6,076 bases of DNA, taken from positions 1-6,076 of the forward strand of contig CANRGI010000075.1 of the NCBI GenBank assembly GCA_947630095.1. The letters are read 5' to 3'. The notes beneath the pieces are model-generated. The model saw only the letters and a program-made list of their open reading frames with translations, had not been told where the DNA came from and made no database searches. Each line of letters starts with the position of its first letter. The stretch's first letter is position 1. This document shows positions 1 to 5,473 of this stretch, piece after piece. Origin of the DNA: an uncultured Bacilli bacterium. GTDB taxonomy: Bacteria > Bacillota_I > Bacilli_A > RF39 > UBA660. The translations under genes were made by a program, and so were the position numbers.

Positions 1-1
1 A

Positions 2-1363
2 GATAATATATTAAAGAAATTAGGTAAAGCATTTAATATAGAAGATGTAAGTGAGAAAGAGAAAAGTAAAAAGAGTAAATATCCTTTTACAACTAGTACA
101 CTTACCCAAATGGCGAGTAGTAAACTAGGTTTTAGTGCTTCTAAAACTATGAGATTAGCCCAAGGGTTATATGAAGGAAAAAGTTTGGAAAATGAAACTG
201 TCGGACTTATTAGTTATATGAGAACTGACTCCATTAGATTAAGTGATGTATTCGTAAAAGAAGCAAGAGGGTATATCTCTAGTAATTATGGTAAAGAGTA
301 CGTTGGATACGTTAAAAAGAGTAAAAATACTGAAAATGTACAAGATGCACATGAGGCTATTAGACCTACTAGTATAAATAGGACACCAGAAAGTGTTAAA
401 CCTTATCTTACTAATGACGAGTATAAATTATATAATTTAATTTATAAAAGAAGTCTTGCAAGTTTAATGGCAGATGCTAAAGTAATGGCTACTACTGTAA
501 CTCTTGATAATAATGATTATAAATTTATAGCAAATGGTCAAGTTCAAATATTTGATGGTTATTTAAAAGTATATGGAGATTTTGAAGAAGCAAATGATAA
601 AGTACTTCCTGATTTAAAAAATTATAAATCTAATGTAATAGTTAGTACTGATATACATAAAACTAGTCACTTTACTGAACCACCTAGTAGATTTACTGAA
701 GAAAAATTAATAAAAGAGATGGAAAGTTTAGGAATAGGTAGACCTAGTACTTATGTTAAAATTATAGAAGTATTAAAATTAAGAAAGTATGTAGATATAA
801 TAGATAAAAAGTTTTATCCTACTAAGATAGGTATTACTATTACAGATAAATTGCAAGAGTTTTTTAGTTCTATTATAAATGTTGAATATACTAGTGATAT
901 GGAAACTCAGTTAGATAAAGTAGCAGATGGTAAAGAAGTATGGTATCAATTACTTGATAAATTTTATAAAGATTTTGACCCTTTAGTACAAGAAGCATAT
1001 CAAGGTATGGAAAAAGAAGCGCCTGAAGTTACTGGAGAAGTATGCCCGTTATGTGGTAAAGATTTAGTTTATAAATATGGTAAATATGGTAAATTTGTCG
1101 CTTGTAGTGGGTATCCTGAGTGCAAGTATATACCTAAAGTAGAAAAAGAAGAAAAGATTATATGTAAGTGTCCTAAATGTGAAGAAGGGAATATAATAGT
1201 TAGAAAGACTAAAAGAGGTAAAATATTTTATGGATGCTCAAATTATCCTAAGTGTAAATATGCTTTATGGGACGAACCTACTGGAGAAGTTTGCCCTAAA
1301 TGTGGGGAATTAATGGTAAAAAAGAAAGATACTATACAATGTAGTGTGTGCAAAAGTGAATAA
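2..1363 (+). CDS. topA: DNA topoisomerase I (type IA), 5'-truncated by the window edge
   Basis: Type IA topoisomerase that relaxes negatively supercoiled DNA by single-strand cleavage and passage in the cytoplasm. The frame is open from base 2, so the Met at 110 is internal: the preceding residues (PFTTSTLTQ) already match the conserved PFTTSTLQQ region of TopA. About 453 residues are visible, against roughly 690 for Bacilli TopA; the N-terminal Toprim domain lies upstream. Numbering from the Met at 110, GLISYMRTDS (32-41) holds the catalytic Tyr36 (bases 215-217), and DAHEAIRPTS (79-88) and GIGRPSTY (208-215) are family motifs. Three C-terminal zinc fingers follow: C312/C315/C332/C338, C354/C357/C376/C382 and C395/C398/C411/C414. 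All cysteine sets are complete. No terminator is visible after the TAA stop. Confidence 0.97.
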   Translation, partial: DNILKKLGKAFNIEDVSEKEKSKKSKYPFTTSTLTQMASSKLGFSASKTMRLAQGLYEGKSLENETVGLISYMRTDSIRLSDVFVKEARGYISSNYGKEYVGYVKKSKNTENVQDAHEAIRPTSINRTPESVKPYLTNDEYKLYNLIYKRSLASLMADAKVMATTVTLDNNDYKFIANGQVQIFDGYLKVYGDFEEANDKVLPDLKNYKSNVIVSTDIHKTSHFTEPPSRFTEEKLIKEMESLGIGRPSTYVKIIEVLKLRKYVDIIDKKFYPTKIGITITDKLQEFFSSIINVEYTSDMETQLDKVADGKEVWYQLLDKFYKDFDPLVQEAYQGMEKEAPEVTGEVCPLCGKDLVYKYGKYGKFVACSGYPECKYIPKVEKEEKIICKCPKCEEGNIIVRKTKRGKIFYGCSNYPKCKYALWDEPTGEVCPKCGELMVKKKDTIQCSVCKSE

Positions 1364-1367
1364 TATG

Positions 1368-1376
1368 TGATATAAT
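1368..1376 (+). promoter_or_regulatory. Extended -10 promoter for the small exported-protein pair
   Basis: TGATATAAT is a perfect TGnTATAAT extended -10 element, five bases after the topA stop. No good -35 is visible; the expected place reads about GTGCAA, which extended -10 promoters can tolerate. Transcription would start near 1383, giving a very short leader because the ribosome binding site AAGGTGG is at 1385-1391, six bases before the ATG at 1398. The two small genes may also be read through from topA, since no terminator separates them. Confidence 0.6.
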
Positions 1377-1397
1377 GTTTTTAGAAGGTGGTATAAA

Positions 1398-1838
1398 ATG
1401 AAATTAAATAAAAAAGGTTGGGGATTCATAGAGTTTTTTGCATTTTTACTTATTTTTGTCGTATGTTTAATTGCAGTATTTTTTATGTTAGATAAAATAG
1501 GACTTTTAGACGATGATTATAAATACATTAAAGATTATTTTGAACCTGAAGATGTACAACACGTTTCTTATGCTGAACTTAAAATACAAATGGTTGATGC
1601 TACTAAAAAATATATAAAAGATTTTTATGATAATCAATTAGGAGTAGATACTTTAAATATTAGGGTAAGTCAATTAATAGATAATAATTACTTAGATAAA
1701 TTAGAAGATAGTAAAGGTAGAGACTGTTCTGGGTATGTTTCCGTTTATTTAGATAGAAACAATACTATACAATATGATGCTTACTTAAAATGCAAAGATT
1801 ATGAAAGTGACGGATATGAAGAAAGAAAGGACGACTAA
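1398..1838 (+). CDS. Small single-pass exported protein with prepilin-like N-terminus and cysteine pair
   Basis: Not recognised as a named family. The 146 residues start with a short basic leader (MKLNKKG), then WGFIE and a hydrophobic segment at about residues 8-31. If a prepilin peptidase cut after Gly7, Glu12 would be at +5, as in type IV pilins and ComG-like pseudopilins, with Trp instead of the usual Phe at +1. The rest looks extracytoplasmic: a helical stretch (about 60-78), an NNYLDKL segment (96-102), then C110 and C132 with 21 residues between, well placed for a disulfide. The tail is acidic. The start is supported by AAGGTGG at 1385-1391. It overlaps the next gene by one base (TAATG), and that protein has the same layout. 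A pilin-like surface subunit is possible; a plain membrane-anchored protein is equally open. Confidence 0.85.
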   Translation: MKLNKKGWGFIEFFAFLLIFVVCLIAVFFMLDKIGLLDDDYKYIKDYFEPEDVQHVSYAELKIQMVDATKKYIKDFYDNQLGVDTLNIRVSQLIDNNYLDKLEDSKGRDCSGYVSVYLDRNNTIQYDAYLKCKDYESDGYEERKDD

Positions 1839-2155
1839 TGAGTAATAAAGTTATTCTAGTATGGGGAGGTTTAGTAGTAGTTATTATTTCAACTATTCTA
1901 TTACTTGGTTATAAATTTAATGGAGAAATAGAATATGTTAAAATGAAACAGTCTATTAGAAATAGTGTATACAATTATATAGGGGATAATGATGTTAAAT
2001 TTCCTTTAGAAATATCAACTGAAAAATTAGAAGAAGAAAATTACTTAGAAGAAATAAGAATAGGTAATAAATTATGTGCTGCTGATGTAGTAGTTAATAA
2101 AAAATTTGTTATTTATAACTATGATATATCATTTACTTGTGTAGATGTAACTTAA
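1838..2155 (+). CDS. Small single-pass exported protein, probable distant paralogue of its neighbour
   Basis: Not recognised. The 105 residues begin with a transmembrane segment (about 5-24, VILVWGGLVVVIISTILLLG) and continue as a short extracytoplasmic domain. The domain mirrors the upstream protein: a helical stretch with VYNYIGD (44-50), ENYLEEI (67-73), then C80 and C101 with 20 residues between and Tyr/Val-rich strand-like sequence. There is no Gly-X4-Glu prepilin signature, so any pilin link rests on the neighbour. The ATG overlaps the upstream TAA by one base and has AAAGGA at 1826-1831, six bases ahead, pointing to translational coupling. A terminator follows at once. The cysteine pair and operon suggest the two products work together at the cell surface, which is inference. 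Confidence 0.82.
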   Translation: MSNKVILVWGGLVVVIISTILLLGYKFNGEIEYVKMKQSIRNSVYNYIGDNDVKFPLEISTEKLEEENYLEEIRIGNKLCAADVVVNKKFVIYNYDISFTCVDVT

Positions 2156-2175
2156 GGCTTTTAAGGCCTTTTTTT
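2154..2175 (+). terminator. Compact intrinsic terminator after the small exported-protein pair
   Basis: AAGGC (2154-2158) pairs with GCCTT (2166-2170) around a seven-base loop, followed by a continuous T run to 2175. The stem is only five base pairs but has a GC core. It begins inside the TAA stop codon of the preceding gene. It separates the exported-protein pair from the rsmE operon, which has its own promoter directly downstream. Confidence 0.7.
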
Positions 2176-2176
2176 C

Positions 2177-2205
2177 TTGATGTAATAATATAGTTATGAT
2201 AATAT
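2177..2205 (+). promoter_or_regulatory. Probable promoter of the rsmE operon
   Basis: TTGATG at 2177-2182 could be a -35. The -10 is ambiguous: TAATAT at 2200-2205 gives the ideal 17-base spacer, while GATAAT at 2198-2203 is closer to consensus but with a 15-base spacer. It lies between a terminator and the AAAGGAG ribosome binding site (2212-2218), where a promoter is expected. Confidence 0.5.
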
Positions 2206-2223
2206 TTATTTAAAGGAGAGATT

Positions 2224-2928
2224 ATGCAACAATATTTTAGTAATAAAAAAATAGATAATGTTTTATATTTTGAAGAAAGTGATATACATCATATAAAAAA
2301 TGTTATGAGAATGAAAAGTGGATGCAAAGTAATAGTTAATTATGAGGGAGTATCTTATAATGCTATTTTAAATTCAGGATATAAAAGTGCTACTATAGAA
2401 AGTATTTATAAAGAAAAAGATAATAGTGTATATGTTAAAGCATATATTCCAGTTTTAAATGAAGAAAAAATGAGTTTTATAATAGAAAAAGGGACTGAAA
2501 TGGGTGTAAGTGAATTTTCTCCAATTAATTTTAAACATTCTAAATTTATATTAAGTAAAGATAAAGAAGAAAAGAAGTTAGAAAGATGGAGGAAAATAGC
2601 AAAAGAAGCAAGTGAACAGTCTAGGCGTATAAATATTCCTAAAGTAAATGAAATAATAAATATAAATGATATAAAGTGTGTAAAGGGTGTAAATATATTA
2701 TGTTCTCTTGACAGTGAAAATGTAAAAAAAATTAATAAAGTGTTAAAACAACCATTTATCTATGATACAATAAATATAGTATTTGGACCAGAGGGTGGAA
2801 TTAGTAAAGACGAAGAAGAAATATTAGAAAGTATAGGATTTATTAAAACATCACTTGGTAACAATGTACTAAGGACAGAAACTGTTATAATAGTAGTTAT
2901 GTCTATAATAAATTATTTAAATGGGTGA
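2224..2928 (+). CDS. rsmE: 16S rRNA (uracil(1498)-N3)-methyltransferase
   Basis: RsmE methylates N3 of U1498 in 16S rRNA (E. coli numbering), near the decoding centre of the 30S subunit, using S-adenosylmethionine. The 234 residues match the usual family length of about 240. The N-terminal part (1-70) is the PUA-like RNA-binding region, including the DIHHIKNVMRMKSG stretch typical of the family. The C-terminal SPOUT domain carries EKGTEMG (88-94), EASEQSRR (128-135), GPEGG (188-192) and LGNNVLRTET (211-220), the last two forming the knotted SAM site. After RTET this protein has Val where the family usually has Ala, a mild variation. The ATG has AAAGGAG at 2212-2218, five bases ahead. In many Firmicutes rsmE lies next to mtaB at the end of the dnaK operon; here an extra gene intervenes. 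Confidence 0.96.
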   Translation: MQQYFSNKKIDNVLYFEESDIHHIKNVMRMKSGCKVIVNYEGVSYNAILNSGYKSATIESIYKEKDNSVYVKAYIPVLNEEKMSFIIEKGTEMGVSEFSPINFKHSKFILSKDKEEKKLERWRKIAKEASEQSRRINIPKVNEIININDIKCVKGVNILCSLDSENVKKINKVLKQPFIYDTINIVFGPEGGISKDEEEILESIGFIKTSLGNNVLRTETVIIVVMSIINYLNG

Positions 2929-2934
2929 AGAAAA

Positions 2935-3957
2935 ATGAAAGAAAGTATTGATAATATGTTTAAATTATTAGTGAAAGGCGATATATTTTTAGTATTTCTA
3001 ATTATTATGGTAGTTTTAATAATTGGAATAATAGTATATTTAGTTAAATTACAAATAAATGATAGAGAAGATATGTTTGACGAAGATACTGACTTTAAAC
3101 TTAATACTGAGTCAATGAAACGGGTTAAAATAGAGAAAAATGAAGTACCTAAAGATACTAGAGTGCGTGAAATAAAAGAAGAGAGAAAAGAAATAGATAC
3201 TACTCCTAAAGTTAGTGAATTGCCTAAAAAATCTATTTTAGACGAGATGCCTAAAAAGGGAGATATTGAAGTAAAAAGTCCATTTAATACTTATTTTGAA
3301 GAAGAAGCAGAAGAAGATAATATAGACGATAAGATAGACGAAGTATTACAAGATAATATATTTGAAAAACCTACAGAAAAAAGAGAAGTGAAACCTAAAC
3401 AATTAGAGAAAGTTAGAGTTGATCAATCAAAGTTTGATTTTGAAAATGGTGAAGTAGTAAGCAGTATAAAAGAAGAAGTTAAAAATGAAGATATTAACCG
3501 TGCTCAAGAGTTAGTTAGAGAGAGTTTTGATTTAGAAAAAAGTGTAAATGCTTTAAATGAAATGAAAACTGTTAAAGAAGAAAGAAGTGCTTTAGACGAG
3601 ATAAGAGAACACGAAAATGAGCAAGAATTAAATGCTATAATAAGTGCGAGTGAACTTGATAATAAAATGAAAGATATGGAAGCAAGTGGATTAACTAATG
3701 AGCATAGAGAACAAATTAGAAAGTATGAAGAGGAAGAAGAAAATAAAGCAATAATAAGTTATCAAGAACTATTAGAAAGAGCCACTGAGGGCATAGTTAG
3801 TTATGAAAGTGAAGAGAATATTGAAGGAATACACGTTGGAAAAGTAGATACTAATAAAATACAAAATAAAATAGAAGTAGAAGAAGATAAAAATAAACCT
3901 TATTATAAAGAGGAAGCATTTTTAGAAGCATTAAAGGAGTTTAGAAGAGCATTATGA
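2935..3957 (+). CDS. Unrecognised membrane-anchored protein with long charged, probably disordered tail
   Basis: Not recognised. The 340 residues have one transmembrane segment (about 17-38, rich in Ile, Leu and Val) near the N-terminus. The long tail is dominated by Glu, Lys, Asp and Arg, with no Cys and no Trp anywhere, which suggests a cytoplasmic, largely disordered or coiled region. Two copies of a short motif stand out: ELNAIISASEL (231-241) and ENKAIISYQEL (269-279), seven of eleven residues identical. The C-terminus (KPYYKEEAFLEALKEFRRAL, 321-340) looks like a compact amphipathic helix. The layout recalls membrane-tethered scaffold or division proteins such as ZipA or EzrA, but no homology is visible. 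It starts seven bases after rsmE with a weak GGGTGA site (2922-2927) and overlaps mtaB by four bases (ATGA), so it is co-translated with tRNA/rRNA modification genes. Confidence 0.85.
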   Translation: MKESIDNMFKLLVKGDIFLVFLIIMVVLIIGIIVYLVKLQINDREDMFDEDTDFKLNTESMKRVKIEKNEVPKDTRVREIKEERKEIDTTPKVSELPKKSILDEMPKKGDIEVKSPFNTYFEEEAEEDNIDDKIDEVLQDNIFEKPTEKREVKPKQLEKVRVDQSKFDFENGEVVSSIKEEVKNEDINRAQELVRESFDLEKSVNALNEMKTVKEERSALDEIREHENEQELNAIISASELDNKMKDMEASGLTNEHREQIRKYEEEEENKAIISYQELLERATEGIVSYESEENIEGIHVGKVDTNKIQNKIEVEEDKNKPYYKEEAFLEALKEFRRAL

Positions 3958-5222
3958 TTAAATTTTGTATAAAGACATTAGGTTGTAAAGTAAATACTTA
4001 TGAAAGTGAATATATACATAACCTTTTCTTAGAAAAGGGTTTTGTTTTTAGTGAAGAAAATCCAGATGTTTATGTTATTAATACTTGTAGTGTAACTAAT
4101 ATGAGTGATAGAAAAAGTAGACAAATGATACATAGTATTAGTAAGAAATATCCTGAAGCAATAATAATAGTATGTGGTTGTTTTTCACAAAATTGTTATA
4201 ATAAAAATATGATAAGTGAGTTAGAAAATCTCGATGCACATATTATAATAGGTAATAAAGATAAATCTAAAATAGTAGATTATTTAGACGAATATTTAAC
4301 TAATAGACAAAAGATAATAAGATTTTATGATGTGTCTAGGGTAGAATTTGAAAATATGGAAATAGAATATATGGAAAATAGAACTAGGGCATTTGTTAAA
4401 ATAGAAGATGGATGCAATAATTTTTGTAGTTACTGTATTATTCCTTATGTTAGAGGTAGACTTAGAAGTAAGAAATTTGAAAGTGTTATAAACGAAGTAA
4501 AAGAATTAGTTAAAAATGGACATAAAGAGATAGTGCTTACTGGAATACATACTGGTGCTTATAATGATGGGGAGCATAATTTTGCTAATCTATTAAAAGA
4601 ATTAGTTAAAATAGATGGGTTAGTTAGACTTAGGATAAGTTCTATAGAAATAAATGAACTTAATGAAGAGGTACTTAAAATATTTAGTGAAAATGAGAAA
4701 TTAGTACCACATTTACATATACCACTTCAGTCTGGTAGTGATAGAATACTTAAATTAATGAATAGAAAATATGATAAAAAGTTTTATAAAGAAAAAATAG
4801 AATATATAAGAAGTATAAAAGAAGATGTAAGTATTACTACTGATGTTATAGTAGGATTTCCTAGTGAAAGTGAAGAAGATTTTAAAGAAAGTTTAGAATT
4901 TATAGAAGAACTTAAATTAACTAAAGTACATATTTTTCCTTATAGTGATAGAGAAGGTACTACTGCTAGTAAAATGAGTGATAAAATAGACGGGAATATT
5001 AAGAAAAAAAGAGTTAAAGAGTTAGAAATGTTAAGTGATAAATTAGAAAATGAATTTTATTCAAAATATTATGGTAAGAAAATGAAAGTGTTATTTGAAG
5101 AAGAAAAAAATGGTCTTTTTCTAGGGCATACTTCTAATTATATTAAAGTAGGAGTTAAGGAAAAACAAAAGTTACACGAGATAAGTGAGATAGTATTAAA
5201 TAAAGAAAATATTATGAAATAA
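3954..5222 (+). CDS. mtaB: tRNA (N6-threonylcarbamoyladenosine(37)-C2)-methylthiotransferase
   Basis: MtaB is a radical-SAM enzyme that adds a methylthio group to t6A37, giving ms2t6A in tRNAs reading ANN codons. The 422 residues have the three-part family layout. The N-terminal methylthiotransferase domain has cysteines C11 (TLGCKVN), C45 (NTCSVT) and C76 (CGCFSQ) for one iron-sulfur cluster. The radical-SAM core has C154-x3-C158-x2-C161 (DGCNNFCSYC) followed by IPYVRGRLRS. A C-terminal TRAM-like RNA-binding region spans about 370-420. TLGCKVN and RGRxRS favour MtaB over MiaB or RimO. The ATG overlaps the upstream stop as ATGA. The best ribosome binding site, AAAGGAG (3933-3939), is 14 bases away, longer than usual, so translation probably relies on coupling. 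No terminator of its own is visible before the aspS promoter. Confidence 0.95.
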   Translation: MIKFCIKTLGCKVNTYESEYIHNLFLEKGFVFSEENPDVYVINTCSVTNMSDRKSRQMIHSISKKYPEAIIIVCGCFSQNCYNKNMISELENLDAHIIIGNKDKSKIVDYLDEYLTNRQKIIRFYDVSRVEFENMEIEYMENRTRAFVKIEDGCNNFCSYCIIPYVRGRLRSKKFESVINEVKELVKNGHKEIVLTGIHTGAYNDGEHNFANLLKELVKIDGLVRLRISSIEINELNEEVLKIFSENEKLVPHLHIPLQSGSDRILKLMNRKYDKKFYKEKIEYIRSIKEDVSITTDVIVGFPSESEEDFKESLEFIEELKLTKVHIFPYSDREGTTASKMSDKIDGNIKKKRVKELEMLSDKLENEFYSKYYGKKMKVLFEEEKNGLFLGHTSNYIKVGVKEKQKLHEISEIVLNKENIMK

Positions 5223-5228
5223 AAATTA

Positions 5229-5257
5229 TTGACTTATAAAAATTATGGGTCTATAAT
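5229..5257 (+). promoter_or_regulatory. Consensus sigma-A-type promoter for the T-box/aspS transcript
   Basis: TTGACT (5229-5234) and TATAAT (5252-5257) are separated by exactly 17 bases, the best promoter in the window. It starts six bases after the mtaB stop. Transcription should begin near 5264, giving a leader of about 210 bases before the aspS ATG. Confidence 0.88.
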
Positions 5258-5263
5258 TTAATT

Positions 5264-5463
5264 ATATTATTTGTTTTGAGGAGTAATAGATATTATCTTT
5301 ATAGAGAGTTAGTGGTAGGTGTAAACTAATAAGAGTAATATTTAAGAAGATACAAAGCGCTAAATAATCGTAGTTCTGCGTTAAAGATAAAGAGTATAGA
5401 CTAAGTCTATAAATTAAGGTGGTACCGTTCTATTTGAACCCTTAAGTTATAGACTTTTTATTT
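5264..5463 (+). promoter_or_regulatory. T-box riboswitch leader, specifier GAT (Asp)
   Basis: T-box leaders sense uncharged tRNA and allow transcription of the downstream gene when that tRNA is not charged. Stem I: base helix TTTGT (5270-5274)/ACAAA (5352-5356); AGTA at 5282-5285; upper helix 5287-5295 with 5336-5344; AGAGAG at 5303-5308; distal hairpin TTAGT/ACTAA (5309-5313/5325-5329) whose loop holds the GGTG typical of T-boxes. Opposite AGTA comes GAA (5346-5348), then GAT (5349-5351), the place of the specifier, an Asp codon matching aspS. Stem II: 5356-5360 with 5378-5382. Stem III: TATAGAC/GTCTATA (5395-5401/5405-5411). Antiterminator: TTAAGG/CCTTAA (5414-5419/5440-5445), bulge TGGTACC (5420-5426), then GTTC/GAAC (5427-5430/5436-5439). 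TGGT is the site for the tRNA acceptor end. The pairings were traced by eye. Confidence 0.93.
5405..5463 (+). terminator. T-box attenuator terminator overlapping Stem III and the antiterminator
   Basis: Bases 5405-5419 pair with 5440-5454: eight base pairs, one A-G mismatch (5413/5446), then six more, followed by TTTTTATTT (5455-5463). The six inner pairs are the same as antiterminator helix A1, and the outer pairs take the 3' strand of Stem III. The T run ends directly before the GGAGG of aspS. This hairpin may also end transcripts coming from mtaB. No alternative hairpin of useful strength adjoins the T run; AAGT/ACTT (5444-5447/5453-5456) is only four pairs. Confidence 0.75.
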
Positions 5464-5468
5464 GGAGG
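5464..5468 (+). promoter_or_regulatory. aspS: Ribosome binding site that fixes the aspS start
   Basis: GGAGG lies five bases before the ATG at 5474, ideal spacing. An in-frame TTG at 5462 would make a longer reading frame, but it overlaps this site and the terminator T run and has no ribosome binding site of its own. The ATG at 5474 is therefore the start, giving MENKFRNVYCGEV, a normal AspRS N-terminus. Confidence 0.9.
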
Positions 5469-5473
5469 TATAT

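Noticed and set aside
110..112. ATG as the start of a short topoisomerase-like gene
   Set aside because: The frame is open upstream to the window edge and the upstream residues match conserved TopA sequence, so the ATG is internal.
1070..1095. Tandem repeat of TATGGTAAA near the topA zinc fingers
   Set aside because: It encodes YGKYGKF, the normal family sequence before the second cysteine pair of the first zinc finger; the repeat follows from the protein.
5240..5259. Dyad AAATTAT/ATAATTT with a six-base loop overlapping the aspS -10, as a terminator for mtaB or an operator
   Set aside because: The stem is seven A-T pairs only, with no T run after it; such dyads are common by chance in AT-rich DNA and the site is explained by the promoter.
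5462..5473. TTG start that would extend AspRS by four residues (MEVY)
   Set aside because: It overlaps the terminator T run and the GGAGG ribosome binding site that serves the ATG at 5474, and it has no ribosome binding site of its own.
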